A stretch of DNA of 64,000 nucleotides from the NCBI RefSeq assembly GCF_044763875.1, contig NZ_JBIWGZ010000002.1:434001-498000 (forward strand), given 5' to 3'. This document shows positions 14,617 through 23,493 of this stretch, piece after piece. The DNA comes from Rummeliibacillus sp044763875. Lineage in GTDB: Bacteria; Bacillota; Bacilli; Bacillales_A; Planococcaceae. Both the position numbers and the translations under genes were made by a program. How positions within the stretch are numbered: position 1 is the first letter of the stretch; each line of letters starts with the position of its first letter. A model generated the notes under the pieces. It saw nothing but the letters and a program-made list of their open reading frames with translations, was not told where the DNA came from and did no database searches.

Positions 14617-15686
14617 AATCCTTAGTACGAGCAACCATCGGTATCTTACTTGTGTGCGGGATTCTTATGTATACTGCACATGCTATGGATACAACATCAG
14701 GTAAATCTGGTAAAGACATATTAACTGTCTACAACTGGGGAGAATATATCGATCCAGCTTTGCTTAAAAAATTTGAAAAAGAAACTGGAATTCATGTAAT
14801 CTATGAAACATTCGATTCTAATGAAGCAATGATGACGAAAATCGAACAAGGTGGGACAAATTATGATATCGCTGTTCCATCTGAATATACGATTGAGCAA
14901 ATGAAAGAGCGTCATTTATTAAAGAAAATTGATCAGAGTAAAATTCCAAATTTAAAAAACATTGATCCAGATTTCTTAAACTTGGATTTTGATAAGCATA
15001 ACCAATACTCTATTCCTTATTTCTGGGGTACAGTAGGGATTGTTTATAACCCAAAACTTATAAAAGGTCATAATTTTGATAGTTGGAATGAATTATGGGA
15101 TCCGACATTAAAAGGTAAAGTAATTTTAGTCGATAGTGCGCGTGAAGTAATGGGTGTTGGATTAAACAGTATGGGTAAATCACTTAACTCAACAGATAGT
15201 AATGAGTTAAATGCAGCTACTAATAAATTGATCAAAATGGCGCCAAATGTGAAAGCAGTTATTGGCGATGAAGTTACACAAATGATGATTAATGGAGATG
15301 CTGAAGTTGCATTAACTTGGTCTGGCCAAGCTGCTGATATGATGAATGAAAACGAAGATTTAACATACAGTGTTCCTAAAGAAGGATCAAACTTATGGTT
15401 TGATAATATGGTAATACCGAAAACCTCCAAAAACTATGAAGGTGCTCTGAAATTCATTAACTTCATGTGTGATCCAAAAGTAGCTGCTCAAAATGCTGAT
15501 TATGTTGGTTACTCTACACCTAACAAAGCAGCACTTAAATTATTGGATCCTGAAGTGGTAAATGATGAACGCTACTATCCTTCAAAAGAAGTGCGAAATA
15601 AACTTCATGTATATAAAAATTTAGGTAAAGAAAAAATCGGAGAATACAACGAATTATTCTTAAAATTTAAGATGTCTATAAGATAA
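14613..15686 (+). CDS. potD: Spermidine/putrescine-binding protein PotD
   Basis: This 357-residue extracellular binding protein delivers polyamines to PotBC. After the signal sequence the mature part starts near DILTVYNWGEYIDPALLKKF, typical of PotD/PotF. The signal is unusual for a Gram-positive. The only Cys (Cys15, in ILLVCG) has Val rather than Gly/Ala/Ser before it, so it lacks a proper lipobox, whereas AHA at 22-24 looks like a signal peptidase I site. It may be released, retained by an uncleaved signal, or lipidated atypically. It starts by ATGA overlap with potC. Confidence 0.92.
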   Translation: MKSLVRATIGILLVCGILMYTAHAMDTTSGKSGKDILTVYNWGEYIDPALLKKFEKETGIHVIYETFDSNEAMMTKIEQGGTNYDIAVPSEYTIEQMKERHLLKKIDQSKIPNLKNIDPDFLNLDFDKHNQYSIPYFWGTVGIVYNPKLIKGHNFDSWNELWDPTLKGKVILVDSAREVMGVGLNSMGKSLNSTDSNELNAATNKLIKMAPNVKAVIGDEVTQMMINGDAEVALTWSGQAADMMNENEDLTYSVPKEGSNLWFDNMVIPKTSKNYEGALKFINFMCDPKVAAQNADYVGYSTPNKAALKLLDPEVVNDERYYPSKEVRNKLHVYKNLGKEKIGEYNELFLKFKMSIR

Positions 15687-15765
15687 AACTTAGAGGTACT
15701 GTCCTAAATCGATAAAGAGCTTTAAAAATGCACTAAAATTGATGATGTAAATAAGATATTTAAAT

Positions 15766-15853
15766 CAAAAAGAATTCGCGACACCCTGCGGGTAAGTGAG
15801 CCGGGCGAGGAGGCTCGTCGGTTCACCCGCGGAAAGGGAGCGAATTCTTTTTG
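15766..15853 (+). repeat. Repeat-derived hairpin, copy 2; probable potD terminator
   Basis: CAAAAAGAATTCG (15766-15778) pairs perfectly with 15841-15853. Inside are CGGGCGAG/CTCGTCGG and GCGGGT/ACCCGC pairings. The internal AGGCTCGTCGGTTCACCC is shared with the other copies of the intergenic repeat. The 3' arm ends in T5, so it can double as the terminator of the pot operon. Confidence 0.75.
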
Positions 15854-15953
15854 TTACTATTAATTTTCTATTTTATTCTATACATTTAATAAAACATGGA
15901 CTTTTCGACAACCTCATTTCTAAAATTCCCCTTTTGCAATAAAACCTATTTAA

Positions 15954-15982
15954 TTGAATCGCAAACAGACTAGCTATATAAT
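15954..15982 (+). promoter_or_regulatory. SigA-type promoter of the MFS gene
   Basis: TTGAAT (15954-15959) and TATAAT (15977-15982) are separated by exactly 17 bp, 60 bases before the MFS start. Confidence 0.75.
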
Positions 15983-16042
15983 TTAACATAACGCAAATTC
16001 AATACTTAGTGAGACGAAATAAATAAGGAGAAACAGAAATAG

Positions 16043-17212
16043 ATGAATAAAAATAATAAATTTGCGCTCATTTTATTAATGTTTGATATATTTATAGCAA
16101 TGAGTGCCATTGGGTTGATTGTGCCTATTATGCCAAGTTATTTAAAAGAGTTTGGTGCTAAGGGCGCCGTGCTTGGCTTTTTAATTGCCATAATTGCCTT
16201 TGCCCAATTCATTTTTTCTCCAATCGCCGGAAGCTTATCGGACCGATTAGGTCGAAAGAAACTAATTGTTTTTGGATTGATTTTAAATGGAATAAGTCAA
16301 ATATTATTCGGTATATCCAACCATTTATGGGAACTGTTTGTTTTACGTTTTTTTACAGGTATGGGCGCCGCCTTTATCACACCACCCATTATGGCGTATA
16401 CGGCAGATATTACAACACTTGAAGAACGAGGAAAAGCAATGGGTTTAATTGGTGCAGCCATTTCCTTTGGTTTTATGATTGGACCTGGCATTGGTGGAGC
16501 CCTTTCAAATATTAGTATTCACTTTCCTTTCATTGTAGCTGGTAGTGCTGCAATCTGTGCAGGGATATTTTCATTACTATTTTTACCAAATGTAAAACCT
16601 ACCGTTGTTGACAAGCCAACTGGCAATAATATCATCAAAGAAATGATTCGTTCAATTAAGACACCTTATTTTGTGCTTTTGATCGTTGTTCTTGTATTCT
16701 CATTTGGAATCGCAAATTTCCAAGCGACTTTATCTATGTTTGTAACAGATAAATTCGATTACACTCCGAATGATATCGCCATCATCATGACTGTCGGTGG
16801 CTTTGTAGGCGTTATCGTTCAAGGTGTGCTACTTAACCGTCTGTTCAAGCGTTTTGGTGAAATGAACATTATCTTAGTAAGTCTTATTTTTGCAGCTATC
16901 TCAATGCTTGGCATGATTTTCGTTAGCAGTTACTTTACAATCCTATTCGTAACAACCATATTCCAAACAACAACTACCTTGATAAGACCAGCAGTAAATA
17001 CACTCATTTCAAAAGTCGCGGGGAATGAGCAAGGATATGCTGCAGGGATGAATAATGCTTATATGAGCCTAGGTAATATGATTGGTCCAGCATTAGCAGG
17101 GGTACTACTGGATTGGCATTTGAATCTTCCATTTGTACTTGGTACCGTCATCTTAATTGGTTGTTACCTTATTACCTTCATTTGGAACAAAAAATCTTTT
17201 GCAGCTCATTAA
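16043..17212 (+). CDS. MFS drug/H+ antiporter, DHA1 type
   Basis: This 389-residue membrane protein has about 12 predicted helices. Motif A is GSLSDRLGRKK between helices 2 and 3. Motif C is GFMIGPGIGGAL in helix 5, the hallmark of drug/proton antiporters (NorA/Blt/TetA relatives). It is therefore probably a multidrug or toxic-compound exporter of the cell membrane; the substrate is not predictable. It is monocistronic with its own promoter, AAGGAG ribosome site and downstream hairpin. It is convergent with the VWA operon. Confidence 0.87.
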   Translation: MNKNNKFALILLMFDIFIAMSAIGLIVPIMPSYLKEFGAKGAVLGFLIAIIAFAQFIFSPIAGSLSDRLGRKKLIVFGLILNGISQILFGISNHLWELFVLRFFTGMGAAFITPPIMAYTADITTLEERGKAMGLIGAAISFGFMIGPGIGGALSNISIHFPFIVAGSAAICAGIFSLLFLPNVKPTVVDKPTGNNIIKEMIRSIKTPYFVLLIVVLVFSFGIANFQATLSMFVTDKFDYTPNDIAIIMTVGGFVGVIVQGVLLNRLFKRFGEMNIILVSLIFAAISMLGMIFVSSYFTILFVTTIFQTTTTLIRPAVNTLISKVAGNEQGYAAGMNNAYMSLGNMIGPALAGVLLDWHLNLPFVLGTVILIGCYLITFIWNKKSFAAH

Positions 17213-17225
17213 TCTAGATATTAAC

Positions 17226-17262
17226 AATTCGACACGCTCAAAAAGAGACGTGTCGAATTTTC
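17226..17262. terminator. Terminator between the MFS gene and the VWA operon
   Basis: AATTCGACACG (17226-17236) pairs with CGTGTCGAATT (17249-17259). The stem abuts the stop codon of the convergent minus-strand operon, so it can serve both. Confidence 0.85.
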
Positions 17263-19855
17263 ATTTCTTTTTATTTTTTACTAATGCTTCAACATCTAAT
17301 CGCTTTATTTCTTCTGTTTTCTTGACTTTTGTTAGATTTCCCCTCATAAATATTCCTCGAATGGTCTGCCAACCAAAACGTCTTAATGTAATGTCAATAA
17401 AGAATAATATCATCGCTATTAATAGGAACCACGTTGTAATGTTTTGCTGCTCAAAGCTACCTTTGGGAAGCTTACGAAATGCCTCACTCGGCTCTTTTAA
17501 TACTTTTCCACCAGTAGTATCAGCAATTTGTTTGAGTAGTTCTGAATTTGGCTGTTGCAATTGATATTCTTTACTGTAAGGTATGGTTACACCTGCTTTA
17601 TACATTCCATCATCTTCATTTGTGATGCTGAAGTAGACAAGCCCTGGTTTATGGTCGATATATACTTTTGTTTTTCCAGGGGCCACTGCTTCTTCTGTTA
17701 TTTCTACTTTTTCCCCGTTATCATCTACTACTGCTATATCCATAAATGCCGAATGTTTTGTGGCATCTGTTACTAAATAGGAGCCATCCGATTGCTGTGA
17801 AATTGTATAGGGAACTTCATCATAAGAAGGAAGAATTTCCGAAACTGCAGTGTTCCAGAACCTTGACCATTTATCCCAGCGGGCCCAATCACCTGCCCAC
17901 TTCCCTGATGTGTCAGATGTATAAGCAATGGATTTACCAAGTCCGTAATTCCATTCTGCAATCACAGGATCTTTCTGATTACTCTTAGCAATAACTTTTG
18001 AAGTTTGTTTTGCAGTAGTTGCAATGTAGGCATTCATCTGCGGCACACCATCTGTAAACAATGCATTCCATGGTGCACCAGAAGTAATCATAGGATAAAA
18101 AGGATTATCTTCTATATAGGTTCGTGTCATCATGGATGTTTCACGTGATAAAATCGATGGTACCGTTTCTTCATCTCGGACATCATAAAAACGACCTGTT
18201 CCAAAACGTGCGAGTTCTTCTAAAAGCCTGCGATCTGCATCATCACCAATCGCAACTGTTGATAAAGTAATATTTGATTTTTTTCCACCTTCTATTAATT
18301 GCTCATATGAACTACTTGTCGAGGACTGGCCATCTGTTAGTAAAATAATATGCTTTCTTTGAAGTTTTAACGGTTCTAATTGTTGATATGCCAATTGAAG
18401 CGATTGGAAGATTTCTGTTCCACCTTCTGGACTAACAGATAAAATATCAGCTATTGCTTGTTTTTTATTTTTCAATGGGGCTGTATCAATAATACTCCAT
18501 GGACGATCATCAAAAGCGATAAAACCAAACGTATCATTTTTTCGCAATAATTCTACAGAACGTGCTGCCGCTTCTTTAGCCAGTTCAATTTTGTTTCCAG
18601 TCATACTTCCAGAACGGTCCATGACGATAACTAATCCTAAAGATGGAAGCTGTTCCTTCCCTTTAACCTCCATCTCAACGGGCAAAAGCTTTTCAATAGG
18701 TGTTTTAAAATAACCACCTAAACCATAACTACTATCGCCACCAGTCATCATAAACCCTATACCAAAGTTTTTGACAGACTGTTCAATCATACCCATTTTC
18801 GCTTCTCCAACCTCATGACCTGGAACATTATCAAAAATGATGGCATCATATTGCAAATACGATGTTTGTGTAGAAGGTAATTCGGAAGCTGAAATTATCT
18901 TAACTACAAGCTCTTTTTGTCCGATTAATTTAGACAAAGCAGTGGACTTACCATCTCCGTGAACAAGTAAAACGCGTGGCTGCCCTTCAACATTTGTAAC
19001 ACTCATCCATTTATTATTTTCAAGGAATGAATCATTTGCTACTTTTAGTGTAGCTTCGTATTTTAATAAACCTTGTTTTTTTGCTATATGTTTAAAAGTA
19101 ACTGTATTTTTCCCAGCATCTAGGGAAACTTTTTTCTTTGCGATTGTTTCATCATTTAAAGCAATTAAGAGTTCCCCATCTGTCGCTTCTGTAGTTTCTA
19201 CTTGAATATGTAATGATTGTTCTTCACCAGCATATGCAACATTTGGTGTTTGAAAGTTCGTAATAGCCGCATCTGTCATATGATCATTTTTCAACAGAAC
19301 TGTATCAATTTGAATACCATTATGTTTGAAATAGTTTAATTGGTTTTCTACACTTCCTGCAGTCTCTAAACCATCAGAAAGTAAAATTACTCTTGTTGCT
19401 TTATTTGTTTCTAACATATTTGTGACCAATTGCAATGCACTTGCGATATTTGTTTCACTAGTATCAGCCATATCTTGCCACTTCGTAACTTGCATGGTAT
19501 CTTTCGTTAAACCAAATTCTGTTTGAATGCCCTTTGCAAAACTATAAATCCCCGTATATTGTGAATTCTTTCTTTGCTGTAAACTTTTTTCTATCCAAGA
19601 CGCAGCATCTGTATCTGTTCCTTTCAATGAAGCAGAGCGGTCCACTAAAAAGACAACCTGCTCCTCTTGATTTGGAAATGTAATATAGGGTCTCGTAACA
19701 GCAAAGAGCAAGCAAAAAACAGCTAAAAATCGCAAGAAGAAAATAACCCAATGCTCACGCTTTTGTAATGTTTTTTTCTTTAAAAACCAGCTGATATAAA
19801 TGACAATAGGAATCGCTAGCAGTAACCAAATAGGTTGATCAATACGTAAATCCAT
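17261..19855 (-). CDS. Membrane VWA protein with two MIDAS sites and a glutamine amidotransferase-like core
   Basis: This 864-residue protein has two N-terminal helices (about 10-26 and 37-57). A first VWA domain has MIDAS DRSAS (72-76). A class I glutamine amidotransferase-like region (about 290-395; YDAIIFDNVPG, GGDSSYGLGG) follows, then a second complete VWA domain with DRSGS (413-417). A C-terminal helix comes near 820-838, followed by a Lys-rich tail. MIDAS sites imply divalent-metal-dependent protein binding. It is the last gene of the eight-gene operon and overlaps the BatA-like gene by 17 bases. The family is known around MoxR/DUF58 operons but has no settled function. Confidence 0.8.
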   Translation of the reverse strand: MDLRIDQPIWLLLAIPIVIYISWFLKKKTLQKREHWVIFFLRFLAVFCLLFAVTRPYITFPNQEEQVVFLVDRSASLKGTDTDAASWIEKSLQQRKNSQYTGIYSFAKGIQTEFGLTKDTMQVTKWQDMADTSETNIASALQLVTNMLETNKATRVILLSDGLETAGSVENQLNYFKHNGIQIDTVLLKNDHMTDAAITNFQTPNVAYAGEEQSLHIQVETTEATDGELLIALNDETIAKKKVSLDAGKNTVTFKHIAKKQGLLKYEATLKVANDSFLENNKWMSVTNVEGQPRVLLVHGDGKSTALSKLIGQKELVVKIISASELPSTQTSYLQYDAIIFDNVPGHEVGEAKMGMIEQSVKNFGIGFMMTGGDSSYGLGGYFKTPIEKLLPVEMEVKGKEQLPSLGLVIVMDRSGSMTGNKIELAKEAAARSVELLRKNDTFGFIAFDDRPWSIIDTAPLKNKKQAIADILSVSPEGGTEIFQSLQLAYQQLEPLKLQRKHIILLTDGQSSTSSSYEQLIEGGKKSNITLSTVAIGDDADRRLLEELARFGTGRFYDVRDEETVPSILSRETSMMTRTYIEDNPFYPMITSGAPWNALFTDGVPQMNAYIATTAKQTSKVIAKSNQKDPVIAEWNYGLGKSIAYTSDTSGKWAGDWARWDKWSRFWNTAVSEILPSYDEVPYTISQQSDGSYLVTDATKHSAFMDIAVVDDNGEKVEITEEAVAPGKTKVYIDHKPGLVYFSITNEDDGMYKAGVTIPYSKEYQLQQPNSELLKQIADTTGGKVLKEPSEAFRKLPKGSFEQQNITTWFLLIAMILFFIDITLRRFGWQTIRGIFMRGNLTKVKKTEEIKRLDVEALVKNKKK

Positions 19856-21599
19856 GTCTACGTTGCACCTCCCATTCTGCTACTAGTAAAACAATCATAA
19901 TCATGATAAGAATTGTCATGATTGTAGAGTCGATTTTATTTGTGGTAGCCTTTGCTGTTAGTTCACCGAATTGATACGAAGATCCTTCAGATAATGTTTT
20001 TTCTTGCTGCTCAAGTGCAACCACAAAATATAAAGGCTCGCCATCTGTTTTTATATAATATACCCCTGGTTTTGCCGGGGCCACAAAGCTTCCTCCATCT
20101 GTTAGACTATTGATATATTCATTGTTTGCAGAGTAAACATCGTAACCTTTATTACTTTCTGGTAATGCAACAATCCTTTTTTCTTCTGGTTTAAAAGTAC
20201 CCAGTTGACTTTCCACTGCAGTTAGTTTCTCTTTTGCATTCCATAAAAAAAGAGGAAAAGAAGGGTGTAAGGCCCAATCCGTCATTTGCATATCTGTTAG
20301 TACAACAAGATGTCCATTTTTCGTTTGTTGTATGAAGGGCTTATCATCAACAGTTGCTAATGTCTTTGCATCTCTTACCTCAGGGTATAACTTTTCTACA
20401 TAGATATCGTCTATTGGTGCATATGAAAAGAGTTCATTTTCTATTACCTTCACAGCCCCTTCAAATTGAAAAGCCTTCTTGTCATCTCTCCCAATGAGTA
20501 ATATAGGATTTTGCGATTGTTTTAATAGGCTTGTTTGATTTGTCACAAGTAAGTTATGTCCTTCAATCATCTTCAATTGTTCTGTAGGTATAGTACTAGC
20601 TGATGGGTCGATTGATTGAAATGCTTTCACAACTAACTGATGTAAGGATTGATCCACATAAATTTGTGTATTATCGGTTGCAAGTACTGTACTCATCGAT
20701 TGGTCGGCAGCATAATCATCATTTACAAATAGCTTTGCAGTTACTGCAGCTGTTATTTTTAAATTATCTAGTTTTATTTTTGTTATTTGATTCGAATTTA
20801 GATGAACCATTTTTTTTGAAATCTCTTTATTGTTAGCATCATAGATCTTTAATGTAGCTTGTTGGTCCTTTTTTGTTTGATTGTCAATTTGTGCGATTGC
20901 TTGCATGCTATTACCTGTTTGTATTACGCCAAATCGTTGAAGTGAAATGTTTTGAAACTTGCTATCTGCTCCTTGGATAATCCATTTCACATTTTCGGTT
21001 CGTTTAGGTAGTTGTTTGTGGTCCATAGAATCTGTAAAAACATATACAGCTGTCGATTTCTTACCAATAATACTTTGTAGAAAGTCCATCGTATTTGGCC
21101 AATCTTCATGGCTATATGTAACTTGTAAGTCCTTTATGGCTTTCTGAATTATTGTTGTATTTTGCTCATCACGTAATATGATTTTAGGTTCTGCATCTAT
21201 TGCAATAATGGTTACAGATTTACCATCAAGCTGCTTAGATAACGCAAGCATCTCCTGTCTATGTTTTTCAAAAGCACTTTGATTTCCCTCTTTTGCTAGC
21301 ATTGTAGCTGATGTATCCACTACCCAAATAATTTGTTCACCCGCAATGGTTTTCGATTTGATATATGGTTGGAGGAGTGCAAACACCATTAAAAGTAATG
21401 TCAACATTTGCAAATAGAACAATGCATTTCGTTGTAGATGTTGTATATAGGGAGATACCTTCGTTTCCTTCATAACCTCTCGCCAAAAAAGTGTTGAAGA
21501 TACATCTTGTATCACATATTTTTTTCGAAAGAAATAATAGATTAAGACAAGCAGCGGGATGATAGCTGTCCATATATATGCTAAATTCGAAATGCCCAT
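19839..21599 (-). CDS. BatA-like membrane VWA protein
   Basis: This 586-residue protein opens with an aerotolerance (BatA) N-terminal module with two helices (about 8-24 and 58-80). A VWA domain follows whose MIDAS reads DTSAT (95-99), a conservative DxSxT variant. A C-terminal helix near 563-580 precedes a short basic tail. The large middle part is extracytoplasmic or cytoplasmic depending on topology. It sits between DUF58 and the double-VWA protein in the operon. VWA-MoxR pairs usually act as chaperone-like complexes; the target here is unknown. Confidence 0.8.
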   Translation of the reverse strand: MGISNLAYIWTAIIPLLVLIYYFFRKKYVIQDVSSTLFWREVMKETKVSPYIQHLQRNALFYLQMLTLLLMVFALLQPYIKSKTIAGEQIIWVVDTSATMLAKEGNQSAFEKHRQEMLALSKQLDGKSVTIIAIDAEPKIILRDEQNTTIIQKAIKDLQVTYSHEDWPNTMDFLQSIIGKKSTAVYVFTDSMDHKQLPKRTENVKWIIQGADSKFQNISLQRFGVIQTGNSMQAIAQIDNQTKKDQQATLKIYDANNKEISKKMVHLNSNQITKIKLDNLKITAAVTAKLFVNDDYAADQSMSTVLATDNTQIYVDQSLHQLVVKAFQSIDPSASTIPTEQLKMIEGHNLLVTNQTSLLKQSQNPILLIGRDDKKAFQFEGAVKVIENELFSYAPIDDIYVEKLYPEVRDAKTLATVDDKPFIQQTKNGHLVVLTDMQMTDWALHPSFPLFLWNAKEKLTAVESQLGTFKPEEKRIVALPESNKGYDVYSANNEYINSLTDGGSFVAPAKPGVYYIKTDGEPLYFVVALEQQEKTLSEGSSYQFGELTAKATTNKIDSTIMTILIMIMIVLLVAEWEVQRRHGFTY

Positions 21600-21609
21600 T
21601 TAGATCACC

Positions 21610-22488
21610 TCACTGTATCCAATATGCCTTCGTAAGTTGTTGAAATAAAATATGCTGTATCCCGTCATACGTTTTCACTGGCAAAAAAGCAATACCATAT
21701 TGATGGCAAAGTGCCTCCAATTGCTGTTGATGTGCCTCACGCAATTGCTTGTAAGAAGTAGTAACATTTTGAGACATCGAAACATTCAATGGTTCTTTTG
21801 TTTCCACATCTACTAATTGCACATCCCCTGTAAAATTTGGTGCAATTTCTTGAGCTGTTTGTAATTGTAAAAATCGTACATCCCCAGCTACTTTTGGCGT
21901 TTGTTTCAAAAACGCTTGCCATTCTTCTATAGGTTCTAAACCATCAGAGATAATAATTAATATCGTGGAATCCTTCGGTACTATGTTCATCGCATTATTA
22001 GCAAATGATTTATTCACTATATGGTTTTCAAGCTTTGCCACTGTTTGCTCAAAGGCATATTGAAAGCTCGCCCCTTTTCTTCTAAAAGGTGGAACAGGGG
22101 TATCTGTAACATAGCTAAAGGATAAGTGGTCATCTTTATTTAGAACCATACTGCCTAGGGCTGCAGTTAATAGTTTTGCTAATTCCCACTTATCATCTTG
22201 TACCATCGATTTTGTTGTATCTAATAAAATATGAACGCGCATTTCCTGTTCGTCTAAAAATCGTTTGATAAAATATTTTTCAGTTCTTGCATAGATATTC
22301 CAATCCAATTGGCGGACATCATCCCCAGGATGATATTCTCTAAAATCAGAGAAATCGAGTGATGAACCAAATCGATGGGAGCGGTGTGACCCTTTATGTT
22401 GTCCACGTATTCTCGATCTACTTTGTAAACTGTAACGACCAATTTTGCTACCCCATTCAACTGGTAATACGTTTTTCTTTATATTCAT
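21610..22488 (-). CDS. DUF58 domain protein
   Basis: This 292-residue soluble protein has the DUF58 signature FREYHPGDDVRQLDWNIYAR (about 52-71). A degenerate VWA-like fold follows (LLDTTKSM, LIIISDG). DUF58 proteins are almost always encoded beside MoxR ATPases and are presumed partners. The start overlaps the MoxR stop as ATGA, which fits coupled synthesis. The function is unknown beyond this association. Confidence 0.88.
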   Translation of the reverse strand: MNIKKNVLPVEWGSKIGRYSLQSRSRIRGQHKGSHRSHRFGSSLDFSDFREYHPGDDVRQLDWNIYARTEKYFIKRFLDEQEMRVHILLDTTKSMVQDDKWELAKLLTAALGSMVLNKDDHLSFSYVTDTPVPPFRRKGASFQYAFEQTVAKLENHIVNKSFANNAMNIVPKDSTILIIISDGLEPIEEWQAFLKQTPKVAGDVRFLQLQTAQEIAPNFTGDVQLVDVETKEPLNVSMSQNVTTSYKQLREAHQQQLEALCHQYGIAFLPVKTYDGIQHILFQQLTKAYWIQ

Positions 22489-23480
22489 ACATTTTGCCCT
22501 TGTTGTACTACTTCGATAAATTGATCAATCACTTCGTCAATTCGAAGCCCTGTGGAGATACCCTCATAATTTAGTAATAAGCGATGACGTAAAGCAGGCT
22601 TTGCGACTGTTTTTATGTCAGCAATTGAAACATGAAATCGTCCATTCATAAGAGCTCTCGATTTTGCTAACTTTACAATACTTTGCAAGCCCCGTGGACC
22701 ACTTCCATACTCGACATATTGACGAATCATTTCTGGTGCAGATGGTTGATCAGGATGTGTTGCAACAACTAAATCAACTGCATACTCCAGCATATCGTCA
22801 GCTATAATCACTTCCTTTACCATTTGTTGTATATCTATTAATTCGCCTCCGGATAGTCTTTTTTCTAACTTAATATTTTTTGCACCAGTCGTTCTTTTCA
22901 TAATTTCCATTAATTCATTTTTCGTTGGACTTGGAACTTGAATTTTGCATAGGAAACGGTCCATTTGAGCTTCTGGTAGTGGATAGGTTCCTTCCATTTC
23001 AATAGGGTTTTGTGTAGCCAAAACAAAAAAGGGCTTTGCCATTTGTTTTGTATCTCCAAGTACCGTCACCGTTTTTTCCCCCATAGCTTCAAGTAATGCA
23101 CTTTGAGTTTTAGGTGTCGCACGGTTAATCTCGTCCGCTAATACCATTTGGCTAAAAATTGGCCCTTCTTGGAATTTAAAATGCGATTTCCCATCAGGCA
23201 TTCTTTCAATAACACTCGTCCCCGTAATATCTGTTGGCATCAAATCTGGTGTAAATTGAATTCGCGTAAAAGATAAATCCAATACCTCTGAAATTGAGCG
23301 AATAAGCATTGTTTTCCCAAGACCAGGGAGGCCTTCTAAAAGTGCATGCCCATCTGCTAATATTGCGTATAAAGTAAGGTCGATCGTCTCTTCTTGCCCG
23401 ACTATATAGCGACCTATTTCTTCTCGTACTAATTTTAACTTTTCACTTGTTTGCTCGTATTGCTCAGCAGTGTATGACAT
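22485..23480 (-). CDS. MoxR-family AAA+ ATPase
   Basis: This 331-residue ATPase has Walker A GLPGLGKT (50-57), Walker B VLADEINRATPKTQ and sensor 1 in FVLATQNPIEMEGTYPLPEAQ. It carries the MoxR C-terminal lid domain. MoxR proteins work as chaperones that insert cofactors or remodel VWA-domain partners. The ATG at 23480 follows AGGGGG; a longer in-frame start at 23504 has no better site. It sits 13 bases after the coiled-coil gene and overlaps DUF58. Confidence 0.93.
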   Translation of the reverse strand: MSYTAEQYEQTSEKLKLVREEIGRYIVGQEETIDLTLYAILADGHALLEGLPGLGKTMLIRSISEVLDLSFTRIQFTPDLMPTDITGTSVIERMPDGKSHFKFQEGPIFSQMVLADEINRATPKTQSALLEAMGEKTVTVLGDTKQMAKPFFVLATQNPIEMEGTYPLPEAQMDRFLCKIQVPSPTKNELMEIMKRTTGAKNIKLEKRLSGGELIDIQQMVKEVIIADDMLEYAVDLVVATHPDQPSAPEMIRQYVEYGSGPRGLQSIVKLAKSRALMNGRFHVSIADIKTVAKPALRHRLLLNYEGISTGLRIDEVIDQFIEVVQQGQNV

Positions 23481-23493
23481 GATATTCCCCCTA

